Source: Leucaena leucocephala
Lineage: Eukaryota; Streptophyta; Magnoliopsida; Fabales; Fabaceae
Direction of reading: 5' to 3'
NCBI GenBank assembly: GCA_037074615.1
Contig: CM073547.1
Span: 14,476,501 to 14,540,500 of the forward strand
Length of the DNA: 64,000 bases
Numbering within the stretch: the first letter of the stretch is position 1; each line of letters begins with the position of its first letter. The translations under genes were made by a program, and so were the position numbers. The notes under the pieces were generated by a model that had not been told where the DNA came from, did no database searches, and saw only the letters and a list, made by a program, of their open reading frames with translations. This document shows positions 44,604-55,933 of this stretch, piece by piece.

Positions 44604-46500
44604 ATAATTTGCATATCCAAAAGCTCTGAATTCTTTCCTTTGGATAGAGAAATCAATAGAACATACTTGGGCAAATTAAGAAGGCTAAAATCTTAAATCA
44701 AACTAGTGTTGTATCTGTTGTTGAGCCTAGTTCTTCTAGTGAACCTATTGTAGCTGAAACTAATTTTACATATGGTAATATCTTATATAATCATTTTGTC
44801 ATAAAGCATATTAATGAAGGAGAAGCTCATACTCATAATTAGAATATTTAAAATGAGCAACATGGAGAGAATACATGAATAATAGAAGGGCACGTAGGAG
44901 CATAAGAGAATTGACTTCTTCTAATACAAACTTTGATCATTTTCGTATTTGTCTTGCTTTGGATGTTAATTTTGAGTTGAAAGATTATTTGTTAAGTAAC
45001 TTACCAAAGTTTTATGGATTGGCAGGTAAAGATCCTTCCAAGCACTTGAAGACTATGCAGTGGGTTTGCATGAAACCTATAGGTGCTGATATGGATGCTA
45101 TGTAGAGACAAATATTCCATTTTACACTTGAAGGAAAGGCAAAAGAATTGTTTTATATGCTCCCACATCATACACCTCAAGCCTTGGATTCCTGGAATAA
45201 TTTGAGGACTACTTTCTTATAGAGACACTTTCCTACTTTTAAGACTGCTACTTTGACAAAGGAGATTTTTGCTACAAAACAGTATGATCAAAAGTCTTTC
45301 TATGAGTTTTGGGGAAGGTTTCAAGAGCTGCTAGCTAGATGTCCATATCACCATATTCCAAGTGAGCATTTGGTGCAGTATTTTCATTCAGGATTGCGCT
45401 TTACATGCAGAAAGAATTTGGATGCAGCTGCTGGGGGTTCCATTAATGATTTGACACCTGATGAATCATGGAACTTGATTGAGAATATAACAAACAATGA
45501 CCAGTATTATGGGCCTATGATGCTAGACAAGTCCATGAGGTTTTTGTAAGGTCTTGTTAAGATTAATAGCTTATCCTCTCATGTTGCTGCTATGAATACT
45601 CAAATCAACAATCTAGCTGCTCAATTGATCAATTCACATGTTCAAAGCCCATACTTTCAAGCTTTAGCTGCTCCTAGTTGTCAGCTTTGTTACTCTCCAA
45701 TGCTTACCAGTGTTAATTGCCCTACACACTATGAAGAGGTATTAGCCATTTATCAAGGCAAATAAAACCAGTATCTATAAAGGAATCCATACTCTAACAC
45801 ATATAATGAAGGATGGAGAGATCATCCCAATTTTAGATTGAAGGATAGAGGTGGAAACAAGAATTTTGGGCAAATAGATTAAACAATGATAGACAAGTGA
45901 CTAAATCTTCTAGAGCTATAGAATTACCTATTGTTGTAAAAGATAAAAGTATATCTGAGATAATCAAGAGTATTAATGTGATGAATGAAAAATTAAACTT
46001 TATAAACACAAATTTCAGCTCTAACTTCAAGGACCTGAGATCTACTGTGGAGGACAACCTAGCAATGACAGATTCTTAGTTTGCTACCTTGGAGAGTAAA
46101 ATAAAATAGTGGGAAACAAGCTACAAACATGAATGGCTATGTATCACAGCTAGCCAATTTAGTAAGTGATGTGTAGGTCAGGATTGGTGGAAATTTACTT
46201 TTAAACACAGTTGTTAACCCTAAATCTACAAATGTTGAGTTTGAGAAGTGGAAAAACAGTGGGGAAAGCTGATATTGAAGATGATAATAAGGATAATGAA
46301 GCAAATATGCAACAGAACAAATCTGGAACTGAAGAGTTGATTGAAGAAAAACCTTCATTCATTCCAAAATAAGAAAGCAGTAACAATAAGGGTATGTTGC
46401 ATATGTTGCACAACCATATGTTATACATGAAGCAGTTGCTAGTTCTAGCAGTACAAGTCAAAAATCATAATCAAAAAGAGCATGAAGATGCATAACAAAA
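44604..46500 (+). pseudogene. Athila gag, element H
   Basis: The N-terminus is readable from ICISKSSEFFPLDREINRT but its ATG is lost. The frame 44875-45105 has MNNRRARRSIRELTSSNTNF and LPKFYGLAGKDPSKHLKTMQ, the first capsid block. A stop at 45103 is followed by FHFTLEGKAKELFYMLPHHT. The frame 45253-45549 has EIFATKQYDQKSFYEFWGRF, ELLARCPYHHIPSEHLVQYF and PDESWNLIENI. The zinc knuckle (45679-45720) reads CQLCYSPMLTSVNC: both Cys pairs remain but the His is Leu. The tail up to 46500 is like that of B and I. Confidence 0.9.
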
Positions 46501-46574
46501 TGACAGAGAGGTAAGTATTAAACACTTACCTTTTCCTAATGTATACATGTGTCCAAAGAAGGTTTTAAAAGATA

Positions 46575-47310
46575 ATCAAGAATAATATATTCTGAATCTG
46601 TTAGGAAAACTAGAAGTTAATGTGCTACTTGTGGATCTAATTAGAAGATTACTTAAGTATAGGAAATTTATGAAAGAACTCTGCACTAATAAAAGAATAT
46701 GGAACTCAAATGAAAGGGTCCAAGTAGGATATAGTGTGTCAGCTTTACTTAAGCCACATCTTCTTATTAAATGTGATGATCTAGGTTCCTTTACAATCCT
46801 AATCACCATTGTAAGTTTCAGTGTACTAGTGCTTTGTTAGATCTTGGTGCAAGCATCAATGTAATGCCAACTTTCATTTACAAATCATTAGCCATAGGCA
46901 TCAGCTCGCTTAAGGAAACATCAATGATAGTGAACATTACTGATCGAACCAATAGGAAACCTGAGGGACTATCAGAGGACATATTAGTGAAGATCAAAGA
47001 CTTGATTATACCTAAAGATTTTTATGTCTTGGATATGTCACGAGTCAAGTTCAGAGAGACTTATTATCTTGGGTAGGTCATTCCTTAGAACAACCAACAT
47101 TGTGATAAGCATAAAAAATAGGAGCATCATAATGGAAGCAGGTGATAATTTCATAACTTTTAATATCTATGAAGCAATGAAATATCCATTAGAAGATTAC
47201 TCACTATTGGGCTTAAGTACAATTGATGCATACATTGAAGAAGCTAAAGAGGAACATGAATTGCTGCTGCAAAATTATGATAAGGATGAATGTGAATAGC
47301 TTGAATTTGA
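46575..47310 (+). pseudogene. Athila aspartic protease, element H
   Basis: The frame 46622-46840 has KFMKELCTNKRIWNSNERVQ. The overlapping frame 46834-47076 has MLDLGASINVMPTFIYKSLA with an intact catalytic loop, then EGLSEDILVKIKDLIIPKDF. A one-base shift at about 47050 moves the rest, IILGRSFLRTTN and ITFNIYEAMKYPLEDYSLLG, to frame 47024-47299. Two shifts thus split an otherwise complete protease. The frame ends at a TAG just before the pre-RT spacer. Confidence 0.9.
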
Positions 47311-47329
47311 AATTTCTTTGGATAGTAGT

Positions 47330-48625
47330 GGTGATATGTCAAGTATTAATCATATTTCAGTTGATAGCTTACTTTTCACCCTACAATCATTTTCTTTATC
47401 TGTTGCTTATCTTTTGAATGAAGGTTTTAGAGAGAAGTAGCATGACAAAATTGCAAGTGATAACATAGCTGCTAAGTCTCATTGTAAGGACAAAACTGAA
47501 TAATACAGAACCTGTGAGGACAGAATTGGTAAAGCTTGTTGTAGCTTTGGAAACTAAGTTGGTTCCATCAATTATCCAGCCACCTGAGTTGGAACTCAAA
47601 TCACTTCCTAATAACCTTATATATATATTTTTTTAGCTGGAAATGATACATTACCTGTTATAATTGAACTCACTTTCTATTTCTGAGGAAGAAAGATTAT
47701 TTTGAGTTTTAAAAACACATAAGAGAGGAATAGGTTGGGCTCTACTTGATATACCTGGTATAGATGCATATGCATGCACACAAAATTTTGTTAAATGATG
47801 GAGCTAAGCCTATTAAACAGCAACAAAGAAGGCTAAACCCCTTGATATTTGATGTGGACAAGAAAGAGGTAACCAAGCTATTGAATGTTGGCATTATTTA
47901 CCCAATTTTAGACAGTGATTGGGTAAGTTCAGTTCATGTGGTGCGAAAGAAAAGTGGTATAACTGTGGTAAGAAATAAAAAGAATGAACTATTTACTAGA
48001 GTGCAGAACTCATAGAGAGTGTATTGATTATAGGAAATTGAATGATGCAACTAGGAAGGACCATTTTTCTTTACAATTTATTGATCAAATGTTGGAAAGA
48101 CTTGTTAGAAAGGCTAATTATTGTTTTCTTGATGTTTTTTCAAGATATTTTCAGGTTCCAATTGCATTGAAAGACCAAGAGAAGACCACATTCACATGTC
48201 TATTTGGTACCTATGCTTATAGGAGGATGCCATTTGGCTTGTGCAATGCTCCTAGAATATTTGAAAGAGCTATGATGTCCATATTCAATAAATTCTTGGA
48301 AAGCAACATGGAGGTATTTATGGATGATTTTACACTGTATGATAAGGACTTTAATGAATGTTTAGAAAGTTTAGAGAAAATCTTAGTAAGATGCATTGAG
48401 AAAAAGCTCGTATTGAATTTTGAGAAACATGGTAGATAAAGGTATAGTTCTAAGGCATTTAATATCTAAGAATATGATTAAGGTAGATAAAGCTAAGATT
48501 GAGGTTATTTCTTCTCTTCCTTATTCCAAATCTTTAAAGGAACTAAGGTCATTTCTAGGACATGCTAGATTTAGACTTTAGCAAGATTGCATCTCCACTT
48601 TCTAAACTCATACAAAATTATAGAG
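47330..48625 (+). pseudogene. Athila pre-RT and reverse transcriptase, element H
   Basis: Pre-RT text to 47760 is broken. The frame 47764-48015 has HKILLNDGAKPIKQQQRRLN, VTKLLNVGIIYPILDSDWVS and HVVRKKSGITVVRN. A stop in the middle of VQNS*R leads to frame 47984-48439 with CIDYRKLNDATRKDHFSLQF, YFQVPIALKDQEKTTFTCLF, MPFGLCNAPRIFERAMMSIF. The catalytic VFMDDF has its Met-Asp-Asp codons at 48320-48328. A deletion at about 48426 removes part of the KCHF block. FLGHA is followed by another deletion. Confidence 0.9.
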
Positions 48626-49110
48626 TTTTATTTTTATGATACTTGCAAAAGAGCATTTGACACTATTAAAGCTATGCTTATCACACCATCTATACTTGCT
48701 ACACCTAATTGGCATTTAGATTTTGATCTTTCATGTGATGCATCAAATTGAGTTATAAGTGCAATGTTAGGAAAGATGATAAGCTGTCTAAAGTCATTTT
48801 ATATACCCCTAAGACATTAGATAATGCTAAAAAGAACTACACTACTATAGAAAAATAACTCTTTGCCATTGTGTTTTCACTGCACAAATTCATATCTTGA
48901 GTTTTAAAGTGATTATATACACTGACCATACTGTTGTCAAGTTCTTATTTAAAAAGCCACAGTCTAAGCCTAGACTCTTGAGATGGATGCTGCTAATCCA
49001 AGAATTTTGATGTACAGATAAGGGATAAGATTTGAGCAGAAGATATGGGAGCTAATCATTTAAACAGGTTAACTGAAAATATATGGGGATTATTAAATTC
49101 TGACATCACT
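48626..49110 (+). pseudogene. Athila RNase H region, element H
   Basis: Blocks in order: DTCKRAFDTIKAMLITPSIL, WHLDFDLSCDASN with a TGA after N, YTPKTLDNAKKNYTTI, FKVIIYTDHTVVKFLFKKPQ, KPRLLRWMLLIQEF and NHLNRL. The Asp of the FDLSCD and YTDH blocks are present; the last block reads ANHLNRL where J has ADHLSRL, so its Asp is Asn. Stops at LEKK*, YRK*L and elsewhere. Confidence 0.85.
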
Positions 49111-49199
49111 TGTTATACATTTAGAGATTGTTCTATTTCTGTGATTTCTGTAATTACACCTTGGTATTGCACATAGTTAATTATATTGTTACTAGATTA

Positions 49200-50398
49200 A
49201 TTTCGCCTTCTTTATCTCATTTCCAGGGCCAAAAGATCAAGTATGAGATGGAATTTTACATTTGGGAATCATCCATTCTATGAAAAATATGTAGCAATCA
49301 AGTTATAAGAAGATTATGCCAAGTGAAGAAGTGGACATCATTCTTATTATAGCATGTCATTCTTTTGATTGTGGAGGACATTTTAGTGCAAAAAAGACTC
49401 AAGGAAAATCCTTGATGCTGGGTTTTACTAGCCACATCTATTCAAAGACTGCTATGAATTTTGCAAAGCTTGTGATAGGTACCAACGCTTAAGTGGACTG
49501 ACCAAAATGTATGAAATGCCTCAGCAACCTTTACTATTTTATGAGGTGTTTGAAGTATGGAGCGTTGACTTCATAGAACCATTTTCACAATCTTTTGAAT
49601 ATATATATATATATTCTGCTAGCTGTAGACTGTCTCTCAAGATAGGTGAAGGCTATACCAACAGGAAAGATGAAGTAGTGGCAGTATCCAAATTTTTCAA
49701 GTCACACATCTTCTCTCAAGGTTTATTGTGCCAAGAGCTATAGTGAGTGATCAAGGCTCTCATTTATGTAATAAGATTTTAGGTGGCTTAGTTGCTATGT
49801 TTGGGATCAAGTATAAGGTTTCAACAGCTTATCATCCCCATGTCAAGTTGAAAAATCCAACAAAGTTATCAAGAGAATTCTAGGAGGATAGTAAGACCCT
49901 CAAGAAAAGATTTAAGTGCAAGATTGGATGAAGCTTTATGGGCATACATAACAGCTTATAAGACCCCACTTGAGATGTCTGCATATATAATGGTCTAGGG
50001 TAAAACATGTCTTCTACCAGTAAAAGTTGAGTACAAAGCATTCTAGGCAATAAAAGCTTGCAACATGGATTTTGACACTGTTGAGAAAAAAGGATGTTGC
50101 AGATTCAGAAATTAGAAGAAATAAGACTAGATGCTGAATTCCAGGATTTACAAGGAGAAAGCCACACTTCTTCATGATAAACAGATTCTGTATAAGGAAT
50201 TTTAGGTTGGAGATAAAGTTGAGATTTAAGGCTAAATATGCTTTCTGCAAAACTTGCTGCAAGATGGGATGGTCCATATGTGGTGACCAAGATCCATGAC
50301 TATGGAACTATTGAATTGATGGATAAAGTATATGGGACAGCATTTTAGGTTAATGGCAATTTATTGAAGTCTACAAAGAGAACTTCAAACCCCCATGA
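49200..50398 (+). pseudogene. Athila integrase, element H
   Basis: CNSS...CHSFDCGGHFSAKKT fits the zinc-binding region (49310-49400), followed by CEFCKACDRYQRLSGLTKMY. The frame 49507-49743 has QQPLLFYEVFEVWSVDFIEP with the first catalytic Asp. Then come AIVSDQGSHLCNKILGGLVA with the second Asp and QVEKSNKVIKRIL with the catalytic Glu, the only copy here where all three are visible. LDEALWAYITAYKTPLEMS and VKACNMDFDT follow. The pol end is a TGA at 50396-50398. Frameshifts at 49740, 49850 and beyond inactivate it. Confidence 0.9.
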
Positions 50399-50966
50399 TA
50401 TTCATGTTGTCTCCTTCCTTACTTCCCCGCCTACAATAGTCTATTTACACAATTTTACTTATATACTTGAGCTTTTAATTGTTGATTAAGTGTGGGGGAG
50501 GAGACCAAGTTAACAGGGGTAGATATAAACTCTCATAAATTCATTTTAGATTCTGGTTCAGTTTTGTTCTCATTACTTCTACCTTTGCATGTATTTCATT
50601 ACTTTTTCAAATTGAGACAATGTAAAAATAAGTGTGGGAGAGGATAAACATTAGTGTGTGAAATAAGTAAATAAAAATAAGATAATTGCTGTGATTATGT
50701 ATTTTCTGGTCATGACCTTATGTTGTTCTTGTAGCGACTAATGTGTACGAATATGTCACTTTTCTTCTCTGTGAAAATTAGTCGCAGCCCATGCTTATTT
50801 TTGTCATGACTAGGAGTTCCTCTTTTCTGATTTTTATCTATCTGTGATGTGTAGTCATGATCTGTGATTATCTTTGTCACGACTGTAACTATAAAGTTTT
50901 GTAGTGACTGGATTGACATTTGGGTCGCGACTAGAGCATGTGTAGTTATCAAAGTTAGTCGATACT
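50399..50966 (+). other. Truncated 3' UTR of element H
   Basis: Matches the start of the C 3' UTR, with purine tracts AAGTGTGGGGGAGGAGACC (50489-50507) and AAGTGTGGGAGAGG (about 50631). Palindrome copies are at 50708-50935 (GGTCATGACC, GTAGCGACTA, AGTCGCAGCC, GTCACGACTG, GGTCGCGACTAG). It stops at GTCGATAC, where inverted I sequence starts. Confidence 0.82.
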
Positions 50967-52303
50967 TTTTATGTACTTTTTCTTTTTACTTTTCTTTCAC
51001 TATTAAACTAGATAGCACATATATTAAAATTCAGATATCTAACAAGTGGTGCAATTTATTAGTTATTTCACAGTTAAGACTAACTATAGCAGCAAAAATC
51101 TTGTGTAGCATTCATTAACCAAGGATAAAATTTTAAAAGTAAGTGAAGGACTCAAAGGGGTAAGCAAAGGATTTAATTTTTATGTGGCTACTGTTCGAGC
51201 AGAAGGGTTTTGAAAGAAATGCCCTTATCATATTCACAATTCCAAGAAGCTAATGCAATTTTGAATCAAGGATTGAGACAATTTATGCAAAGTTACTAAA
51301 CTAGATGGTGTCACACAATGTAAATGAGTATCTGTTGGAGGTTCAAATTCCTTCCATCTGGCTTACTCACCCTAATCAACTTACTATGACAAGATTGCAT
51401 GAATATTAAACATAATACATGAGATCAATCATTCATGCTGTACAATTTCCAGTAATCAATCATTGAAACAAGCAACTCATACTTCATCAAGCTTGCCAAT
51501 GTTCAAAAGTATGTGTTCAAAATTTAATTTTAAATCTATAACAATAATCAAATGAAATAAGAGAATTTTTCAGCTAAAGTTCAAATCTAGTCACGACAAA
51601 AGAGTCTTCAGGTCGCAACTGTTTTACACATAGAAGAAATTTCTAGGAAATAGGGAATATTAATCGCAACTAACATGTACACTGGTCACGATGCATGATC
51701 ACAAAGAGTAATCCTGACAAATACATAAGCTCAGGTGGTGACCAAATGTCCATCCAGTCATGACCAAAATTCACAGAGTTACAGTCGCGACAAAGATAAG
51801 CATAGATCACTACTAAAACATCACAAAAAGGTAATAATTAGAAAATATGAAATTCTAGTCGCGACTAAAATTATCAGAAGTTGCAACTACCTTTCACAAA
51901 GAGAAGAAGTCACGACAAAAATATGCAAATGTCATAACTAATTTTTACATAGAAGAAACTTGACATATATGCACACATTAGTCGCAACAAGAATAATACA
52001 AGGCCGAAGTGATCTCAGTAGTTATCTGATTTTTATTTACCTATTTTTCACACTAAAGTTCATACTCACCCACAAATTCTACATTGTCCTCAATGTGAAG
52101 AAGTAATGAAACACATGCAAGGTTGAAGTGATAAAGACAAAGCAAAACTAGAATCTAAGATGAACTTATTAATTTTTACCTACCCCTACTGACTTGGTCT
52201 CCTCCTCCACACTTAATCAACAAATATTAGCTCAAGTATATAGTAAAACAGTGAAAAATAGACTATTGTAAGTGGGGAAACAAAGAAGGAGATAACCTGA
52301 GTA
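50967..52303 (-). other. 3' UTR of element I with palindrome array
   Basis: Collinear on the minus strand with 14529-15850 of C, including the two GTGTGGG purine tracts near 52210 and 52075. Palindrome copies occupy about 51575-52010, for example TAGTCACGAC, AGTCGCGAC, AGTCGCGACTAA and AGTCGCAAC. No ORF. The plus-strand frame 51735-51941 is antisense. Confidence 0.8.
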
Positions 52304-53160
52304 TCATGGGAGCTGGAAGTTCTACTTGTATAGCTTCAATAGGTGGCTATTGACCCGAAATGTTGTACCATCTACCTCATTCATTAATTGAATTGTTCCA
52401 TAGTCATGCACCTTGGTCACCACATATGGACCATCATATCTTGCAGCAAGTTTTCCAAGTTTGAAAGCATATCTAGCTTTAAATCTCAAAACATTATCTC
52501 CAACCTAAAATTCCTTACGCATAATCTATTTATCATGAAGAAACTTGTCTCTTTCCTTGTATATCCTAGAATTCTTATAAGCATATAGCCTTATTTCTTC
52601 CAACTCTTGAATTTGTAACATTCTTTCTTCTCCGGCAGTGTCAAAATCCATGTTACAAGCCTTAACTGCCCAGAATGCTTTGCGCTCAACTTCCACTAGT
52701 AGATTGCATGATTTACCATAGACCATTCTGTATGGGGACATCTCAAGTGGGGTTTTATGAGATGTTCTATATGCCCACAAAGCTTCATTTAACCTTGCAC
52801 TCCAATCATTCCTTGAGGGTTTTACTATCCTGTCCAGAATCCTCTTGATAGCTTTATTGGATTTTTTAACTTGACTATTCATTTGGGGATGATAAGTAGA
52901 GGGAACCTTGTGCTAGATCCCAAACTTGCCAAATAACCTTCCTAAAATTTGATTATATAAATGAGAACCTTGATCCCTCACTATAGCTCTTGGTACACCA
53001 AACCTTAAGAATGCTGTCTACAAACAAAGGAATGGCAAGTTTTAAGAATGTTGTCCACTTCTTCACTTGGCACACATCTTATAACTTGATCATTGCATAT
53101 TTTTCACATAATGGGTGGTTCCCAAATCTAAAATCTTGCCTCATTCTTAATCTTCTGGCC
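52304..53160 (-). pseudogene. Athila integrase, element I, internal deletion
   Basis: The frame 52526-52882 reads MNSQVKKSNKAIKRILDRIV, SARLNEALWAYRTSHKTPLE and MVYGKSCNLLVEVERKAFWA. Upstream (53000-52890) comes the VPRAIVRDQGSHLYNQILGR block with the second Asp. The catalytic Glu position reads QVKKSN, so Lys replaces Glu as in C. The zinc region and first-Asp block are missing: at about 53015 the VPRAIV block joins the start of integrase. Pol ends with TGA at 52304-52306. Confidence 0.9.
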
Positions 53161-53756
53161 CTAGAAATGAGATAAAGAAGGTAAAATTAGACCAGTAATA
53201 ATATAATTCATTATATGACAGTACCAAGATGTAACTACAAAAATTATAGAAACAGAACAATCTCTAAATGTATCACAAATGATGTCAGAATCTAATACTC
53301 CACTTGTATTTTTAGGCAACTTGCTCAAATGATCAGCTACCACATTTTCTGCTCTAATTTTATCCCTTATCTCCACATCAAATGCTTGGATTAACAACAT
53401 CCAAGAGTCTAGGTTTGGAATGTGGCTTCTTAAAGAAGAACTTAATAGTAGCAAGGTCAGTGTATATGATCACTTTAGAACTCAAAAGATAAGATCTGAA
53501 TTTGTCCAATGCAAACACAATGGTAAAGAGTTCTTTTTATGTGGTAATATAGTTCTTTTTAGCATTATCTAATGTCTTAGAGGCATATAAAATGACTTTA
53601 GATAGCATACCATCTTTCTGTCCTAACATTACACTTACAGTTTCATTTGATGCATCACATGAAAGTTCAAAATCTAAATGCCAATTAGGTGCAGCAAGTA
53701 TAGGTGGTGTGATAAGCATAGCTTTAATAGTGTCAAGTGCTCTCTTGCAAGTATCA
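53161..53756 (-). pseudogene. Athila RNase H region, element I
   Basis: Frame 53537-53845: DTCKRALDTIKAMLITPPIL, NWHLDFELSCDASNETVSVM, LGQKDGMLSKVILYASKTLD. Then a stop, LFTIVFALDKF, SKVIIYTDLATIKFFF, and in frame 53161-53454 DSWMLLIQAFDVEIRDKIRA and VVADHLSKLP. The Asp residues of the three metal-binding blocks are kept. A stop and frameshift near 53450-53540 inactivate it. Confidence 0.88.
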
Positions 53757-54500
53757 TCAGAACATAACTCTATCTTTTTGCATGAGTTTAGAAAGTGGAG
53801 ATGCAATCTTGCTGAAGTCCTTAATGAACATTCTATAGAATCCAAAATGTCCTAGAAATGACCTTAGTTTCTTTAAAGATTTTGGATAAGGAAGAGAAGA
53901 AATAACCTCAATCTTAGCTTTATCTACCATGATCCCATCTTTAGATATTAAATGTGCTAGAACTATGCCTTTATCTACCATGAAGTGACATTTTTTAAAG
54001 TTTAGTACAAGCTTTTTCTGAATGCACCTTGCTAGAATTTTCTCCAAACTTTCTAAATACTCATCAAAGTCCTTACCATACACTATAAAATCATTCATGG
54101 CGTCCTCTTATAAGCATAGGTACTAAATGGGCATGTGAATGTGGTCTTCTCTTGATCATCTGGTGCAATTGGAACCTAAAAATATCCTGAATAACCATCA
54201 AGAAAACAATAATGGGACTTTCTAGCAAGTATTTCGAGTATTTGATCTATGAATTTTAAAGGAAAATGGTCCTTCCTAGTTGCATCATTTAATTTCCTGT
54301 AATCAATACACTCTCTCCATGAATTCTGTACTCTAGTAGAGATTAGTTCATTCATTTCATTCCTTATCACAATTATTACCATTTTCTTTAGCACAACATG
54401 AACTGGACTTATCCATTTACTGTCTAAAATTAGGTAAATAATGCCAGTATTCAACAACTTAGTTACCTCTTTCTTGACCACATTAGGTATTAAGGGGTTT
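53757..54500 (-). pseudogene. Athila reverse transcriptase, element I
   Basis: Frame 54176-54481: VTKLLNTGIIYLILDSKWIS, VQNSWRECIDYRKLNDATRK, SHYCFLDGYSGYF. Frame 53757-54098: MNDFIVYGKDFDEYLESLEK, KCHFMVDKGIVLAHLIS, LRSFLGHFGFYRMFIKDFSK. A deletion between AYKR and MNDF removed the block with MPFGLCNAP. The catalytic motif reads MND (codons 54098-54090) instead of MDD, so the second catalytic Asp position is altered as well. Confidence 0.9.
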
Positions 54501-55084
54501 AACCTTCTTTGTTGCTATTTAATAGGCTTGGCTCCTTCCTTCAACAGAATTTTATGTGTGCATACAGATGCATCTATACCAGGTATATCAATTAAAGCCC
54601 ATCCTATTGCTCTCTTATTTGTTTTTAAAACTGAAATAAGCTTTTCTTCCTCAGAAACAGAAAGTGAGTTAGCAATTTAATAGGTAATGTATTATTTTCA
54701 ACTAAAAACATATATTTAAGATTACTAGGAAGTGGTTTGAGTTCCAACTCAGGTGGTTAGTCAATTGATGGAACCAATTTCTTAGTTTCCAAAGCTGTAA
54801 CATGTTTATCAAGTCTGTCCTCATAGGTTTTGTGTTGTTTAGTTTTATCATTGTAATGAGAGTTCCAGCAACTGTGATTTCTTTTGCAATTTTACCCTGG
54901 TGTTTCTCTCCAAGTCCTTCATGCAAAAAGTTATTAACAGATAAAGAAAAAGATTGTAGGGTGGAAAGTAAGCTATCAACTGAGATATGGTTAATACTTG
55001 ACACATCACCACTACTATCCAAAGAAAATACAGAAGAAAAAGAAAAAAATTTCATATTCAAGCAATTCATATTCAGCTCTATCA
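54501..55084 (-). pseudogene. Athila pre-RT spacer, element I
   Basis: The minus-strand frame 54702-55085 reads LNMKFFSFSSVFSLDSSGD, LQSFSLSVNNFLHEGLGE and RNWFHQLTNHLSWNSNHF in a shifted frame. Lower down come LVSVLKTNKRAIGWALIDIP and CTHKILLKEGAKPIK, which lead into RT. The spacer has no known catalytic role. The plus-strand frame 54802-55191 is antisense. Confidence 0.8.
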
Positions 55085-55840
55085 AATTTCAACATATGAT
55101 TTTCATATTCCTCTTTGGCCTCTTCAATGTATGCATCAATTGTACAGTGAGTAATCTTCAAATAGATGTCTCATTGTTTCATAGACATTAAAAGTTATGA
55201 CATCATCATCCACTTCCATTGTGATGCTTCTATTTTTCATACTTATCACAGTGTTTGTTGTTCTAAGGAAAGGTCTACCTAAAATAATAGGGTCTTCTAA
55301 ATTTGACTCATGTGACATATCCAAGACATAAAAATATTCAATTATAATCAAGTCTTTGACCTTAACCAATATGTCCTCTAACAATCCCTCAGGTTTCCTA
55401 GTGGTTCGATTAGCAAGTTATACTATCATTCATGTTTCCTTAAGTAAGCCTATGCCTATGCTTAATGATGTATAAATGGAAGTTGGCATTACATTGATGG
55501 CTGCACTAAGATCTAACAAAGCACTAGCACACTAAAACTTACCAATGGTGATTAGGATAGTAAAGGAACCTAGATCATCACATTTAATAGGAAGTTGTGG
55601 CTTAAACAAAGCTAACACACTAGATCCTACTTGAACCCTTTTATTTGGTTTACATATTATTTTATTAGTGTAGAATTCTTTCATGAATTTTCCATACTTG
55701 GGTATGCTTCTAATCAGATCTACAAGTGGCACATTAACTTCTAATTTTTCTAACAAATTTAGAATATCTCGTTCCTGTTGATCTTGTAAAACCTTCTTTG
55801 GACACATGTATGTAGTAAAAAATGTTAGGTGTTTAATACT
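55085..55840 (-). pseudogene. Athila aspartic protease, element I
   Basis: Frame 55532-55807: ERDILNLLEKLEVNVPLVDL, IPKYGKFMKEFYTNKIICKP, SFTILITIGKF. Then LLDLSAAINVMPTSIYTSLS, where the catalytic Asp is kept but the Gly is Ser. Frame 55136-55384 has MLEDILVKVKDLIIIEYFY, IILGRPFLRTTNTVISMKNR and ITFNVYETMRHLFEDYS. Stops sit after ILITIGKF and around V*LANR. Confidence 0.88.
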
Positions 55841-55928
55841 TACCTCTCTGTCCTTCTGTTATGCATCTTCATGCTCATTCTTATTCTTATTTTTGATTTG
55901 CACTACTGGAAGTAGCAACTGTTTCCAG
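55841..55928 (-). pseudogene. Gag-protease linker, element I, right of solo LTR
   Basis: Short continuation of the gag tail between protease and the inserted LTR. It matches the QLEDREVS-type text that precedes the protease in B and H (about 5000-5060 and 46480-46560). It carries no named motif. Confidence 0.7.
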
Positions 55929-55933
55929 CATAG
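55929..55933. repeat. Left target duplication CATAG
   Basis: CATAG at 55929-55933 is repeated without mismatch at 58539-58543, around the solo LTR. Confidence 0.88.

Larger units (their letters stand above)
41770..50966 (+). mobile_element. Athila-like element H, near full internal region
   Basis: Plus strand: 3' half of a 5' LTR, decayed primer site, palindrome-rich 5' UTR with a copia-like solo LTR, gag, protease, RT, RNase H, integrase, and 570 bp of 3' UTR. It ends where it meets element I tail to tail; its 3' LTR is missing. It shares the same gene order and close sequence with I. All genes carry stops. Confidence 0.88.
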
